Notes: generated by a model from the letters alone, not told the origin. A stretch of DNA of 45,424 bases from Rubrivivax sp. (GCA_004210455.1 SEFA01000052.1:1-45424); one strand, 5' to 3'; shown: positions 34,927-43,084, numbered from the stretch's first letter. Numbers and translations: made by a program.

Positions 34927-35163
34927 TCACACGGGCGTGGCGCCGGCGTTGCGCACCGTCAACAGATCGCCGAGCCGCACGCGGCGGAGGAACTCCGGGC
35001 GGATCCGGTCCGCGACCGCGCTGACGACGTTGCTGCCGTCTTCCGAGGGATCGATGTGCACCCGGAAGGGGCGCTTGCCGAAGGGCGTGCCGACAACGTC
35101 CACCACGGCGAGGGCCACCTCGGTGGGATCCGCGTCGGCGGGTTCGGCGGCTGAGCGGAATGC
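34927..35163 (-). pseudogene. C-terminal remnant of a short-chain dehydrogenase/reductase
   Basis: A 78-codon stretch ending in TGA at 34927 reads DPTEVALAVVDVVGTPFGKR and PFRVHIDPSEDGSNVVSAVADRIRPEFLRR by segments. This is the recognisable C-terminal end of a different SDR subfamily (PFGKRPFRVHxDP...EFLRRIGLxDLL). The Rossmann fold, the catalytic Tyr-Lys and any credible start are missing. The frame upstream runs out of phase into the intact SDR gene, whose stop is at 35190. It is therefore a decayed gene or recombination scar. 34857-34926, up to hscC, shows nothing else. Confidence 0.7.
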
Positions 35164-35189
35164 GGCAAGAGGAAACGAGGGAAGAGGGC

Positions 35190-35990
35190 TCAGGCGAAGC
35201 CGCCGTTGGAACGCAAAACCTGGCTGTTGATCCAACCGCCGCTAGTGCCGACGAGGAAGGACACCGCGTTGGCGATGTCCTCGGGCGTGCCGAGGCGTTC
35301 CAGCGGAGCGACCTGGGCGACGCTGTCGATCTGCTCCTGCGACTTGCCCTTGAAGAAGAGCTCGGTGCCGACCGGGCCGGGGGCGACGGCGTTGACGGTG
35401 ATCGAGCGGCCGCGCAGTTCGTTGGCCAGCACGTGGACCAGACCTTCGACACCGGCCTTGGACGCGATGTAGGGGCCGTAGTTGGGGAAGGATTTCGCGA
35501 TCACGCTGGTCGACAGCGCCACGATGCGGCCGCCGGTGGCGACCTTCTCCGCGGCATGCGCCAGCACCAGGAAAGCGCCGCGCAGGTTGGTATCGATGAC
35601 CTGGTCGAAGGTCTCCAGGCTGGACGGCTTGATCGCGCCCATCGGCATCACGCCGGCGCTGTGCACGACGGCGTCGAGGCGGCCGTAGCGGCGCAGCGCT
35701 TCTTCGAACAGCGTGGCGACCTGACCGGCATCGGACACGTCGGCCTGCACGGCGGTGGCGCGGCCGCCGGCGGCTTCGATGGCCGCGACGGTTTCCTGCG
35801 CCGCGGCGGCATTGCCGGCGTAGTTGACGACGACGGAGAAGCCGTCGGCGGCCAGCTGCCTGGCAATGGCCTGGCCGATGCCGCGGGAGCCGCCGGTGAC
35901 GAGGGCGGTGCGCAGGCCGCGGTCGGTGGAGATCGAGGCCGAGATCGGGCCAGCGGTGGAGACGGAGGTCGAGTGGGAAGTGGCAGTCAT
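35190..35990 (-). CDS. SDR family oxidoreductase (classical)
   Basis: NAD(P)(H)-dependent classical short-chain dehydrogenase/reductase of 266 residues; the substrate is unknown. The cofactor motif TGGSRGIG lies near 32-39, and NYAG suggests NADP preference. The catalytic Ser is in ALSTSVIAKS, and Tyr-Lys in YGPYIASKAG. C-terminal GxxGPVGTELFF and GWINSQVLRSNGGFA complete the fold; the last matches FabG-like SDRs ('G3' 3-oxoacyl reductase-like). The ATG at 35990 is chosen for a GGAG 6 nt upstream; an in-frame TTG at 36002 overlaps that site. The first 25 residues are a Ser/Thr-rich extension. It is divergent from a LysR regulator, the usual arrangement of a regulated redox enzyme. Confidence 0.9.
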   Translation of the reverse strand: MTATSHSTSVSTAGPISASISTDRGLRTALVTGGSRGIGQAIARQLAADGFSVVVNYAGNAAAAQETVAAIEAAGGRATAVQADVSDAGQVATLFEEALRRYGRLDAVVHSAGVMPMGAIKPSSLETFDQVIDTNLRGAFLVLAHAAEKVATGGRIVALSTSVIAKSFPNYGPYIASKAGVEGLVHVLANELRGRSITVNAVAPGPVGTELFFKGKSQEQIDSVAQVAPLERLGTPEDIANAVSFLVGTSGGWINSQVLRSNGGFA

Positions 35991-36093
35991 GGTTGGCTCC
36001 AAGGGGTTGTTGGCAGGGGCTTCGGGATGGGGTGGACGGCTCGCGGTGGCGATGGAACGAATTCTGGTTGTTGATCCGTTCCGGAAAAAGGCA

Positions 36094-36133
36094 TGACAAT
36101 TGGCTTGTCAGTTCAACCTGACTCAACAAAAGT
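36094..36133. promoter_or_regulatory. Palindromic divergent promoter/operator between SDR and LysR genes
   Basis: A perfect TGACAA-N5-TTGTCA palindrome lies at 36094-36110. A second, overlapping one, GTCAG-N6-CTGAC, lies at 36107-36122. Each arm of the first reads TTGTCA outward, which resembles a -35 box. On the plus strand the right arm has AAAAGT 17 bp downstream (36128), and on the minus strand the left arm has GATCAA 17 bp downstream. Both -10 matches are weak (3 of 6). LysR regulators commonly bind such sites between themselves and their target. Confidence 0.5.
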
Positions 36134-36149
36134 CGGCGAGGATGCGGGA

Positions 36150-37067
36150 ATGGACCGATTCGAGACCCTTCAGCTGTTCACCCGGATCGTGGAACTGAGC
36201 AGCTTCACGCAGGCGGCCGCGCACCTGGACATCCCCCGGGCGACGGCCACGCACGCCATCAAGGCGCTGGAGGCGCGACTGGGCACGCGGCTGCTGGACC
36301 GGACCACCCGCGACGTGCGGCCGACGCTGGACGGCCAGGCGTATTACGAGCGCTGCGTGCTGGTGCTCAATGAGCTGGACGATGCCGAGGCCTCGCTGAA
36401 GCAGGTGGCGTCGAATCCGCGCGGGGTGCTGAGGGTGGACATGCACGGGGTGCATGCGTCGCAGATCGTGCTGCCGCGCATCGACGAGTTCCGCGAGCGC
36501 TTCCCGCAGATCGAGCTGGTCGTCAGCGGCGGCGACCGCCTGGTGGACCTGGTCCGCGAGGGCGTCGACTGCGTGCTGCGGGCAGGCACGCCGCGCGATT
36601 CGACGCTGGTGGCGCGCAAGCTGGCGTCCATGCCGCAGGCCATCTGCGCCAGTCCCGAATACCTCGAACGCGCCGGCACGCCGCGGCATCCCGATGATCT
36701 GCCGTGGCATCAGACGGTGCGCTTCTTCGCCAGCGGCGGCGGGGTGGACTATCCGCTCGAACTCATCGTGGACGGGCAACTGCGGCGCTATGCGCTGCCG
36801 GGCTGGATCTCGGTGAACGACGCCCAGAACTACCACGCCTGCGCGCTGCGCGGCTGCGGGCTGATTCAGGTGCCGCGCTTCCACCTGGAGCCCGACCTGC
36901 AGGCCGGACGGCTCGTCGAGGTGCTGCCGGACTGGCAGAGCCCGCCGATGACGCTCTCCGTGCTCTACCCGCAGCACCGGCAGCTGTCGCCGCGCGTGCG
37001 GGTGTTCGTGGACTGGCTGGCGCAGTTGTATGCGGAGCGCTTTCCGGAACCGCCCGCGGCCGTATGA
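36150..37067 (+). CDS. LysR-family transcriptional regulator
   Basis: DNA-binding regulator of 305 residues. The N-terminal winged helix-turn-helix is MDRFETLQLFTRIVELSSFTQAAAHLDIPRATATHAIKALEARLGTRLLDRTTRDVRPT in successive segments (1-60), close to the typical LysR pattern. The substrate-binding domain begins near 90 (GVLRVDMHGVHASQIVLPRIDEFRERFPQIELVVSGGDRLVDLVREGVDCVLRAG) as in CrgA/DsdC-like LysR members. The ATG at 36150 is chosen for GAGG and GCGGGA upstream; a start at 36093 would lie inside the operator palindrome. The intergenic arrangement suggests that it controls the divergent SDR gene and itself. The inducer is unknown. Confidence 0.93.
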   Translation: MDRFETLQLFTRIVELSSFTQAAAHLDIPRATATHAIKALEARLGTRLLDRTTRDVRPTLDGQAYYERCVLVLNELDDAEASLKQVASNPRGVLRVDMHGVHASQIVLPRIDEFRERFPQIELVVSGGDRLVDLVREGVDCVLRAGTPRDSTLVARKLASMPQAICASPEYLERAGTPRHPDDLPWHQTVRFFASGGGVDYPLELIVDGQLRRYALPGWISVNDAQNYHACALRGCGLIQVPRFHLEPDLQAGRLVEVLPDWQSPPMTLSVLYPQHRQLSPRVRVFVDWLAQLYAERFPEPPAAV

Positions 37068-37129
37068 GGACGAGGGGCTGACTACGCGCGACGACAGCGG
37101 TCGCCGGACGGAGCGGGATACTCGGCGTC

Positions 37130-38560
37130 ATGTCCGGCGATCACCAAGCACCGAATCCACCCTCCGCGCCACGCAGCGACAACGACGCAAGCGGCCCCGG
37201 CGACACCGGCGCCCCCGGCGACCCTCCGGTGTCCGCGCACGCCGACCCGGACTTCCTGTCGGCGGTCCGCGATGACCTGACCGACTGGCGCCAATGGCTG
37301 GCCCGCGCCGTGGTCCTAGGATTCGCCGTGGCCGCCGGCCTGGCGGTCGTGGCCTTCACCTGGGTCAGCGAGCAGGCCATGGCGGGCTTCTCCGCCGTGC
37401 GGGCCTGGTCGCCCTGGGCCCCGCTCGTGTGGACGCCGGTGTGCACGGCCGGACTGGTGTGGCTGACCCGACGCTTCGTGCCGGGCGCCGCGGGTTCCGG
37501 CATCCCTCAGGTCATGGCCGCCCTGTCGCCCAAGGTCGATGCGGCCCGGCAAGGGCTCTTCGTGTCGCTGAAGCTCAGCGCCGCAAAGCTGTTCCTGGTG
37601 TCGGGCGGCCTGCTCGGGGGGCTGGCCATCGGCCGCGAGGGGCCGTCGGTGCAGATCGCCGCGGGGGTCATGCAACATGCCCAGCGGTGGCTACCCCGGC
37701 GATCGCCGCTCAATCACGACGGTCTGCTGGTGGCTGGCGGCGCGGCCGGCATCGCCGCGGCCTTCAACGCGCCGCTGGCCGGGGTGATGTTCGCCATCGA
37801 GGAACTCACCCGCAAGATCGAACAGCGCAGCAGCGGGCTGATCATCGCGGCCATCGTGCTTGCCGGGCTGATCGCCGTGTCGGCGTTCGGCAATGCCAGC
37901 TACTTCGGCCGCCTGAAGGTGGACCACCTCACCTGGTCCCACCTGCTGCCCGGGCTGCTGACGGCCGTCGGGTGCGGACTGGCCGGCGGCGTCTTCTCGC
38001 GTCTGCTGCAACGCAGCCTGCTCGGAGGAACCGACCGTTTCAGCCGGTGGAGAGCCCGTTTCCCGGTCCGCTTCGCCTTTGCCTGCGGTCTGGCCATCGC
38101 GGTCCTCGGACTGGTGAGCCACGGCGCCACCGACGGCAGCGGCTATGACTACACCCGCGGCCTGGTGGAAGGCCACCTCGACCTGCCGGTGCTCTACGTC
38201 ACGCTGCGCATCGTGGCGACCTGGCTCGCGGTCTGGTCCGGCGCGCCCGGCGGGATCTTCGCGCCCTCGCTGGCGATCGGCGCCGGCATCGGCAGCGACA
38301 TCGCCCAGCTGACCCACACGGGCGAGGGCGCCGCGGTCATGATCGCCATCGGCATGACGGCCTTCCTCGCGGCGGTGACGCAAGCGCCCGTCACGTCCTT
38401 CATCATCGTGATGGAGATGGTGGACGGCCATTCGATGGTGTTGAGCCTGATGGCGGCCGCGTTGCTCGCCAGCCTGGTGTCGCGCTGGATCAGCGTGCCG
38501 ATCTATCACCGGCTGGCGCAGGCGCAGCTGGCGAGGCTGCCCACCGTCCCTGGTGGTTGA
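37130..38560 (+). CDS. ClC-type chloride channel/antiporter
   Basis: Integral membrane protein of 476 residues with about 18 helices. An N-terminal hydrophilic tail rich in Pro, Asp and Ser (1-45) precedes the first helix. Selectivity-filter sequences are GSGIP (about 122-126), GREGP (168-172, with E170 as the external gating glutamate) and GGIFAPSLAIGAG. Near 216-226, FNAPLAGVMFAIEEL keeps the second glutamate (E225, equivalent to E. coli ClcA E203), which favours a Cl-/H+ antiporter over a channel. No C-terminal CBS domains are present. The ATG at 37130 is the first plausible start; no strong ribosome-binding site is visible. The GntR operon promoter overlaps its stop codon. Confidence 0.9.
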   Translation: MSGDHQAPNPPSAPRSDNDASGPGDTGAPGDPPVSAHADPDFLSAVRDDLTDWRQWLARAVVLGFAVAAGLAVVAFTWVSEQAMAGFSAVRAWSPWAPLVWTPVCTAGLVWLTRRFVPGAAGSGIPQVMAALSPKVDAARQGLFVSLKLSAAKLFLVSGGLLGGLAIGREGPSVQIAAGVMQHAQRWLPRRSPLNHDGLLVAGGAAGIAAAFNAPLAGVMFAIEELTRKIEQRSSGLIIAAIVLAGLIAVSAFGNASYFGRLKVDHLTWSHLLPGLLTAVGCGLAGGVFSRLLQRSLLGGTDRFSRWRARFPVRFAFACGLAIAVLGLVSHGATDGSGYDYTRGLVEGHLDLPVLYVTLRIVATWLAVWSGAPGGIFAPSLAIGAGIGSDIAQLTHTGEGAAVMIAIGMTAFLAAVTQAPVTSFIIVMEMVDGHSMVLSLMAAALLASLVSRWISVPIYHRLAQAQLARLPTVPGG

Positions 38561-38595
38561 CGCCCGCATTCTTGTGTATTACTGTACTGATACAC
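38557..38595 (+). promoter_or_regulatory. Promoter and operator of the GntR/ABC operon
   Basis: TTGACG (38557-38562, overlapping the ClC stop codon) and TACTGT (38580-38585) are separated by 17 bp. A perfect inverted repeat, GTGTAT (38574-38579) and ATACAC (38590-38595) with a 10-bp spacer, straddles the -10. This is a good repressor operator, most simply bound by the GntR protein encoded 31 bp downstream. A tandem TACTG-TACTG lies in the spacer. The predicted leader is about 34 nt. Confidence 0.6.
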
Positions 38596-38625
38596 GCTGA
38601 CGATGCCGTCGGCGCCTGCACGCCG

Positions 38626-39027
38626 ATGGACGCCGACCTCCTCTTCAGCATCAACCCGGGCTCCCCCGAGCCGATCTACCGCCAGCTGGTGGAACAGCTG
38701 CGCCGCCGCATCGCCAGCGGGCAGCTGGTGGCGGGCGAGGAGATCCCCTCGGTGCGCGAGCTGGCGCAGGCGCTGGCGGTGAATCCGATGACGGTCTCCA
38801 AGGCCTTCGGGCTGATGGAGGCCGAGGGGCTGGTGGAGCGCCGCCGCGGCTTGCCGATGGTGGTGGCGGCCCAGCATCAGAAGGCGATGAAGACGCGCGG
38901 CCGCGTGGAGCTGCTGCGCCCGGCGCTGGAGAAGGCCGCCGCCGAGGCGCGACAGCTGGAGCTGCCGCCGGATCAGGTGCTGGCGCTGTTCAAGGCGCTG
39001 CTCGAGGACCAGGGAGAGACGCGATGA
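38626..39027 (+). CDS. GntR-family transcriptional regulator (YtrA-like)
   Basis: Small repressor of 133 residues. The N-terminal GntR winged helix (SPEPIYRQLVEQLRRRIASGQLVAGEEIPSVRELAQALAVNPMTVSKAFGLMEAEGLVERRRG, positions about 12-73) is complete. The C-terminal part (about 80-133) is a short helical tail, as in the YtrA subfamily, which typically controls a downstream ABC exporter. The ATG at 38626 has no clear ribosome-binding site, but it fits the HTH start; the frame upstream to 38557 overlaps the promoter. Its stop overlaps the ATPase start in ATGA (39024-39027). An operator-like palindrome lies upstream, so autorepression is likely. Confidence 0.88.
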   Translation: MDADLLFSINPGSPEPIYRQLVEQLRRRIASGQLVAGEEIPSVRELAQALAVNPMTVSKAFGLMEAEGLVERRRGLPMVVAAQHQKAMKTRGRVELLRPALEKAAAEARQLELPPDQVLALFKALLEDQGETR

Positions 39028-39986
39028 CGCACACGCTGACGCAGACACTGCACGAGACGCTCGATCACACGATGCCGATCAGCCCGGCGCAGAGCCGGTC
39101 GCTGGCCGATGACGCGCTCGCCGCGCCGCCGGTGAGCGCGAGCGGTCTGCGCGTCGACTTCAAGGGCCAACCGGGCGTGCTCGCGAACCTGGACTGGACG
39201 CTGGCGCCGGGGCAGGTCGTCGGGCTGCTGGGCCGCAACGGCGCCGGCAAGACCACCCTGCTGGAAACGCTGCTGGGCCTGCGCGAGCCGCAAGCCGGCG
39301 AGGTGCGCCTCTTCGGCCAGCCGGCGCTGATACCCGACGACGCACTGCGCGCGCGGCTGGGCTATGTGCCGCAGCAGTCGGCGCTGTTCGAGGACTTCAG
39401 CGCCGGCGATCTGCTGCGCTACTTCCGCAGCTTCTATCCGCGCTGGAACGACGCCAAGGTCGACGGGCTGATGTCGCGCTGGGAGATTCCGCGCGACCGG
39501 CGCGTCGGGCAGCTTTCGCAGGGACAGCAGCAACGGCTGTCCATCATCCGCGCGCTCGCGCATGAGCCCGATCTGCTCGTGCTCGACGAGCCCGTCGCCA
39601 GCCTCGACGCCGCGGGACGGCGCGACTTCCTGCGCGAGCTCGTCGACCAGGTGCTGGACCGCGGCACGACGGTGCTGTTCTCGACGCACATCCTGTCCGA
39701 CCTGGAGCGCGTGGCCTTCAACGTCGCATTCCTGAGCCGCGGCCGCATCGCGCTGCATGCGCCGCAGGATGCGCTTGCGGAGGAGATCCGCCTGCTGTCC
39801 GGCCCGGTGGGCCGGTTGCAGGCCGCGGTCGACGCGCACGGCGGCCAGGTGCTGGGCCGGCGCGATCTCGGCGAACAGCCGCGCTGGCTGGTGCGGTTCC
39901 CCGACGGACGGCTGCCGCAGGGTGACGCCGCGATGCGCTGCGAGGCGCTCAGCCTCGAAGACCTCTTCCTGGAGCTGACGCAGTGA
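39024..39986 (+). CDS. ABC transporter ATPase
   Basis: 320-residue ATPase of the type seen in YtrA-controlled exporters. It has Walker A GRNGAGKTT (about 71-79), Q-loop GYVPQQSALFEDFSAGDLLRYFRSFYP, signature LSQGQQQRLSIIRAL (near 159-173), Walker B LLVLDEPVASLD and switch His in LFSTHILSDLE. The C-terminal 90 residues (PVGRLQAAVDAHGGQVL...LSLEDLFLELTQ) form the regulatory extension typical of ABC-2-type ATPases. The substrate is unknown; candidates include antibiotics, peptides or lipids. Its start and its stop overlap the flanking genes (ATGA and GTGA), implying coupled translation of the three. Confidence 0.92.
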   Translation: MTHTLTQTLHETLDHTMPISPAQSRSLADDALAAPPVSASGLRVDFKGQPGVLANLDWTLAPGQVVGLLGRNGAGKTTLLETLLGLREPQAGEVRLFGQPALIPDDALRARLGYVPQQSALFEDFSAGDLLRYFRSFYPRWNDAKVDGLMSRWEIPRDRRVGQLSQGQQQRLSIIRALAHEPDLLVLDEPVASLDAAGRRDFLRELVDQVLDRGTTVLFSTHILSDLERVAFNVAFLSRGRIALHAPQDALAEEIRLLSGPVGRLQAAVDAHGGQVLGRRDLGEQPRWLVRFPDGRLPQGDAAMRCEALSLEDLFLELTQ

Positions 39987-41479
39987 ACGCCGCCGTGAAT
40001 GGCGTCATGCGCACCGTGCTCCCGTCGCCCGGCATCGGCGGCCACGCCGCCGTGCTGCGCGCGATCGGCCGGTCGCTGCGGCGCATCTGGTGGTTGCTGC
40101 TGCCGCTGGCCGCCATCACGGGGCTGGCCTCGATCAAGTCCGCCTCGGCGGCCGGGGGGGCGTTCTGCATCTCGACTGCGGTCCTGCTGCAGTTCGCGTG
40201 GTGGGTCTGCGGCAGCTCGCTGACGGCGCAGAACCATCCCGACGCGGCGCGCCTCGTGCCCGGGCATGTGCGCCAGCTGCGCCAGGTGGCGGTCGCCCTG
40301 TTCCTCGTGCTCGCCGTGGCGGACGGGTTGTTGATGCACGCGGTGTTCGGCCACTTCCTGATGTTCACGATGATCGCGGGCGCCGCGATGGTCTGCTTCG
40401 GCATCCCGCTGCGCTGGCCGTGGGCCTGGTTCGTCGTCTGGGTCGTTCCGTGGTTCGTCGGTCCGTTGTTCCCCGACCTGGTCCTCTGGCGCGACGCGAA
40501 GGCCCTGATGCGCGACTGGTACACGCAGCAGCCGCTGTCGCAGGTGGCCGTGTGCATGCTCGCGATGACCGCCCTGGTGTGGTGTCTGCTGCAGGACGGC
40601 GGCGCGGCGCATCGTCGCTACTTCCGCGCGACGCGCCAGCTTCGGGACATGTTCGCGATGAAGGGCGCCGCCAGTGCCTGTCCGCCGCGGACCCGACTCG
40701 GTCGCGTGCTCGCCAAGCCGTTCACGTGGGGGCTGCCGGCCTGGCGCGAGCATCTGCTGCGCACGGCCCAGCCGACGGTCGACAGCGTGCTCGCGCGCGC
40801 CGAGACCGCCGCCATGCGCGGCGCGCATTGGTCGTCCATCCTGAGCGCTGCCGCCTTCGTCTTCCTGCTGCTGCTGATCGCGGAATTCGCGGCGTTGTTC
40901 TGGTTGCCGGAGTCGCGGGCGACGAAGGTCCTGCAAGGCGCGCTGCCGGGGAGTTCGCTCGGAGTGATGTGCGCGCTGTTCGGCCCGATGCTGGGCGCGA
41001 CCACGTCGCTCTATCGCAGCCGCGCCGAGCAGGCCCTGCTGGTGCTGGTGCCCGGCATGCCGCGCGGCGAGGCGATGAACCGCGTGATGGCGCGTCGGCT
41101 GCTGAAGCAGTTCTTCGCCGTGCTGGGCTTCGGCGCAGTCACGCTCTTGCTGATGATGGCCCTCGTTCCCGGCGAATGGCCAGGCGACCTGCCGGTCATG
41201 GGCCTGTACTTCGCGGCCACCGCGGTGCCGGGAGGCCTGCTGTTGTGGGTGGACTGGTCGCGCCAACGTGAGCCGGGCGCGGCGCAGTCGGTCACCATGA
41301 TGCTGGGCATGATGCTGGCGATGGGGATGGGCGTGGCGGGCCAGCGGCTCTTCGACCTGACGCCCTGGCACATCCTGGCCGTCAGCGCACCGCTGACCGT
41401 GGCCCTGGGGTTCTGGCGCTGGCGCGCGGTGCGCCACATGGCGCCGTTCTGGCCGGTGGGTCGGCACGCGGAGGGGTGA
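39983..41479 (+). CDS. Membrane protein, presumed ABC permease
   Basis: 498 residues with about 10-12 hydrophobic segments (e.g. WWLLLPLAAITGLASI, VALFLVLAVADGLLM, FLLLLLIAEFAALFWL and MMLGMMLAMGMGVAGQ). It has no family motif I recognise, but its position and overlap with the ATPase make it the likely permease half of the exporter. The GTG start at 39983 overlaps the ATPase stop. The gene is shaped for one polypeptide with two similar halves around a central hydrophilic region (about 205-270). It ends 18 bp before the flavin reductase stop, which is convergent. Confidence 0.8.
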   Translation: MNAAVNGVMRTVLPSPGIGGHAAVLRAIGRSLRRIWWLLLPLAAITGLASIKSASAAGGAFCISTAVLLQFAWWVCGSSLTAQNHPDAARLVPGHVRQLRQVAVALFLVLAVADGLLMHAVFGHFLMFTMIAGAAMVCFGIPLRWPWAWFVVWVVPWFVGPLFPDLVLWRDAKALMRDWYTQQPLSQVAVCMLAMTALVWCLLQDGGAAHRRYFRATRQLRDMFAMKGAASACPPRTRLGRVLAKPFTWGLPAWREHLLRTAQPTVDSVLARAETAAMRGAHWSSILSAAAFVFLLLLIAEFAALFWLPESRATKVLQGALPGSSLGVMCALFGPMLGATTSLYRSRAEQALLVLVPGMPRGEAMNRVMARRLLKQFFAVLGFGAVTLLLMMALVPGEWPGDLPVMGLYFAATAVPGGLLLWVDWSRQREPGAAQSVTMMLGMMLAMGMGVAGQRLFDLTPWHILAVSAPLTVALGFWRWRAVRHMAPFWPVGRHAEG

Positions 41480-41496
41480 GCGGTCGAAACCGCCGC

Positions 41497-42024
41497 TCAG
41501 ATCGGCAGCTCCGTGTAATACCGGCCGCCGTGGAAGATCAGCGGCTGCGCGAGTTCGGCCTGGGTGCAGGCCTCGACCTCGCCGACGAAGATGACGTGGT
41601 CGCCTTCCTCGTACTGGCTGCGGTTCGCGCATTCGAAGACCGCCGCGCAGCCTTCCAGCACCGGCGCGCCGCCGCAGCCCTCGCGGAAACGCACGCCGGC
41701 GAAGCGGTCGATGTCGCGCGTGGCGAAGCGTTGCGCCAGTTCCTTCTGGTCGGCCGCCAGGATGTTGATCGCGTAGTGCGAGCCGCGGCTGAACACCGGC
41801 ATCGAGCCGGCCCGGCGCGCCAGGCTCCACAGCACCAGCGGCGGCGACAGCGACACTGAGTTGAACGAGTTGGCCGTCAGGCCGACCAGGGTGCCGTCTT
41901 CCGCCCGCGCGGTCACGATGGTGACGCCGGTGGCGAACATGCCGAGCGCCGCGCGGAAGGCCTGCGGGTCGAGCGGCGAGGTGGCGCAGGTCGGAGACGG
42001 CGTGATCAGTGGCGACTGGGACAT
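41497..42024 (-). CDS. Flavin reductase family protein
   Basis: FMN-binding split-barrel protein of 175 residues, related to the reductase subunits of flavin-dependent monooxygenases (HpaC/DIM6/NTAB-like). These reduce free flavin with NAD(P)H for a partner oxygenase. Evidence is FRAALGMFATGVTIVTAR (about 22-39), GLTANSFNSVSLSPPLVLWSL (about 48-68), SHYAINILAADQKELAQRFA (about 81-101) and the C-terminal GDHVIFVGEVEA. No oxygenase partner is in the window. The ATG at 42024 faces the M48 peptidase start across 35 bp, so the promoters must overlap. A convincing ribosome-binding site is not visible for either gene. Confidence 0.88.
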   Translation of the reverse strand: MSQSPLITPSPTCATSPLDPQAFRAALGMFATGVTIVTARAEDGTLVGLTANSFNSVSLSPPLVLWSLARRAGSMPVFSRGSHYAINILAADQKELAQRFATRDIDRFAGVRFREGCGGAPVLEGCAAVFECANRSQYEEGDHVIFVGEVEACTQAELAQPLIFHGGRYYTELPI

Positions 42025-42047
42025 GATGACCAGGATTGTCGCCTGCC

Positions 42048-42053
42048 TAGAAT
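42048..42053 (+). promoter_or_regulatory. -10 box consistent with a leaderless M48 transcript
   Basis: TAGAAT ends 6 nt before the ATG at 42060, so transcription would start at or next to the A of the start codon. No ribosome-binding site precedes the ATG, in keeping with leaderless translation. The -35 region (GATGAC at 17 bp) is poor. Confidence 0.45.
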
Positions 42054-42059
42054 CCCGCC

Positions 42060-43019
42060 ATGGTTGATGCAGATTTCTCCACCGACGCCGATGTCCACCT
42101 CCCCTCGGCGCCCGCTGACGGCTTCGGTCGATGCGATTGCCTTCGTTGCGGCAAGGACGGCACGCCGCGCCACCCCGCGCGACGCCTGTTCACCGGCCTG
42201 ATCGCCACCGGCGGCGCGCTGGCGCTGGCGCCCGCCTGGGCGCAGGACGGCGTCGACGTCGGCAAGCAGAGCCGTTTCACCAAGCTCATCTCGGCCGAGC
42301 AGGTCGAGGCCGCCGCCCAGAAGCAGTACGCGCAGATGATGCAGCAGGCCCAGGCGCAAAAGGCGCTGGCGCCGGCCAACCACGCGCAGGTGGTGCGCCT
42401 GCGCGCGATCGCGCAGCGGATCATCCCGTTCACCGGGACCTGGAACGACCGCGCCCGGCAGTGGCGCTGGGAAGTGAACCTGATCGGCAGCAAGGAGCTC
42501 AACGCGTTCTGCATGCCGGGCGGCAAGATCGCGTTCTATTACGGGATCCTCCAGCAACTGCAGCTGAGCGACGACGAGGTCGCGATGATCATGGGTCACG
42601 AGATGGCCCACGCGCTGCGCGAACACGCCCGCGAACGCATGGGCAAGAACATGGCGACCAACGGCGCGATCCAGCTGGGCGCGGCGATCTTCGGGCTCGG
42701 CGACCTCGGCCGGGGCGTGGCCAACATCGGCGGGCAGCTGCTGTCGCTGACCTTCAGCCGCGAGGACGAGAGCGAGGCCGACCTGGTCGGCATGGAGCTC
42801 GCGGCCCGCGCCGGTTACGACCCGCGCGCCGGTATCACGCTGTGGGAAAAGATGGGACAGGCGAGCAAGGGCGCGCCGCCGCAGTTCCTGTCCACCCATC
42901 CGTCCGGCCCGACGCGGATCCGCGACATGGAGCGCACGCTACCCCGCGTCCAGAACCTGTACGCCCGCGCGCCCAGGCCGGAGCAGCGCTTCCAGCCGCC
43001 GGCGCCGGCCAAGTCCTGA
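42060..43019 (+). CDS. M48-family zinc metallopeptidase, exported
   Basis: Membrane/periplasm-associated zinc protease of the LoiP/YfgC (BepA)-like M48 group, acting in envelope protein quality control. In 319 residues it has an N-terminal segment (1-40) with CDCLRCG, three Cys and a possible small metal site, before a signal sequence RRLFTGLIATGGALALAPAWA resembling TAT. The zinc motif HEMAHALREH has His 180, Glu 181 and His 184; the third ligand is probably in SREDESEADLVG (about 235). The ATG at 42060 starts the only fitting frame. Its odd Cys-rich extension before the signal peptide makes an internal start possible, but the next in-frame candidates lack support. Confidence 0.88.
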   Translation: MVDADFSTDADVHLPSAPADGFGRCDCLRCGKDGTPRHPARRLFTGLIATGGALALAPAWAQDGVDVGKQSRFTKLISAEQVEAAAQKQYAQMMQQAQAQKALAPANHAQVVRLRAIAQRIIPFTGTWNDRARQWRWEVNLIGSKELNAFCMPGGKIAFYYGILQQLQLSDDEVAMIMGHEMAHALREHARERMGKNMATNGAIQLGAAIFGLGDLGRGVANIGGQLLSLTFSREDESEADLVGMELAARAGYDPRAGITLWEKMGQASKGAPPQFLSTHPSGPTRIRDMERTLPRVQNLYARAPRPEQRFQPPAPAKS

Positions 43020-43084
43020 TCGCCGCCTTTCGGGCCCCGATGGCTCGAAAGGTCGATGTCATGGGGCTTCCCTACGGTTAGGTG

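Noticed and set aside
32622-35024. An 800-codon plus-strand frame opposite the J-domain and Hsp70 genes
   Set aside because: It is the complement shadow of two well-supported minus-strand genes, and its product is Arg/Leu/Gly-rich without motifs.
35164-35235. N-terminal part of the SDR remnant frame
   Set aside because: It overlaps the end of the intact SDR gene out of frame, with no start codon signal and no family similarity.
39434-41830. A 798-codon antisense frame over the ABC operon
   Set aside because: The opposite strand encodes an ATPase with all ABC motifs and a membrane protein; the antisense product is low-complexity.
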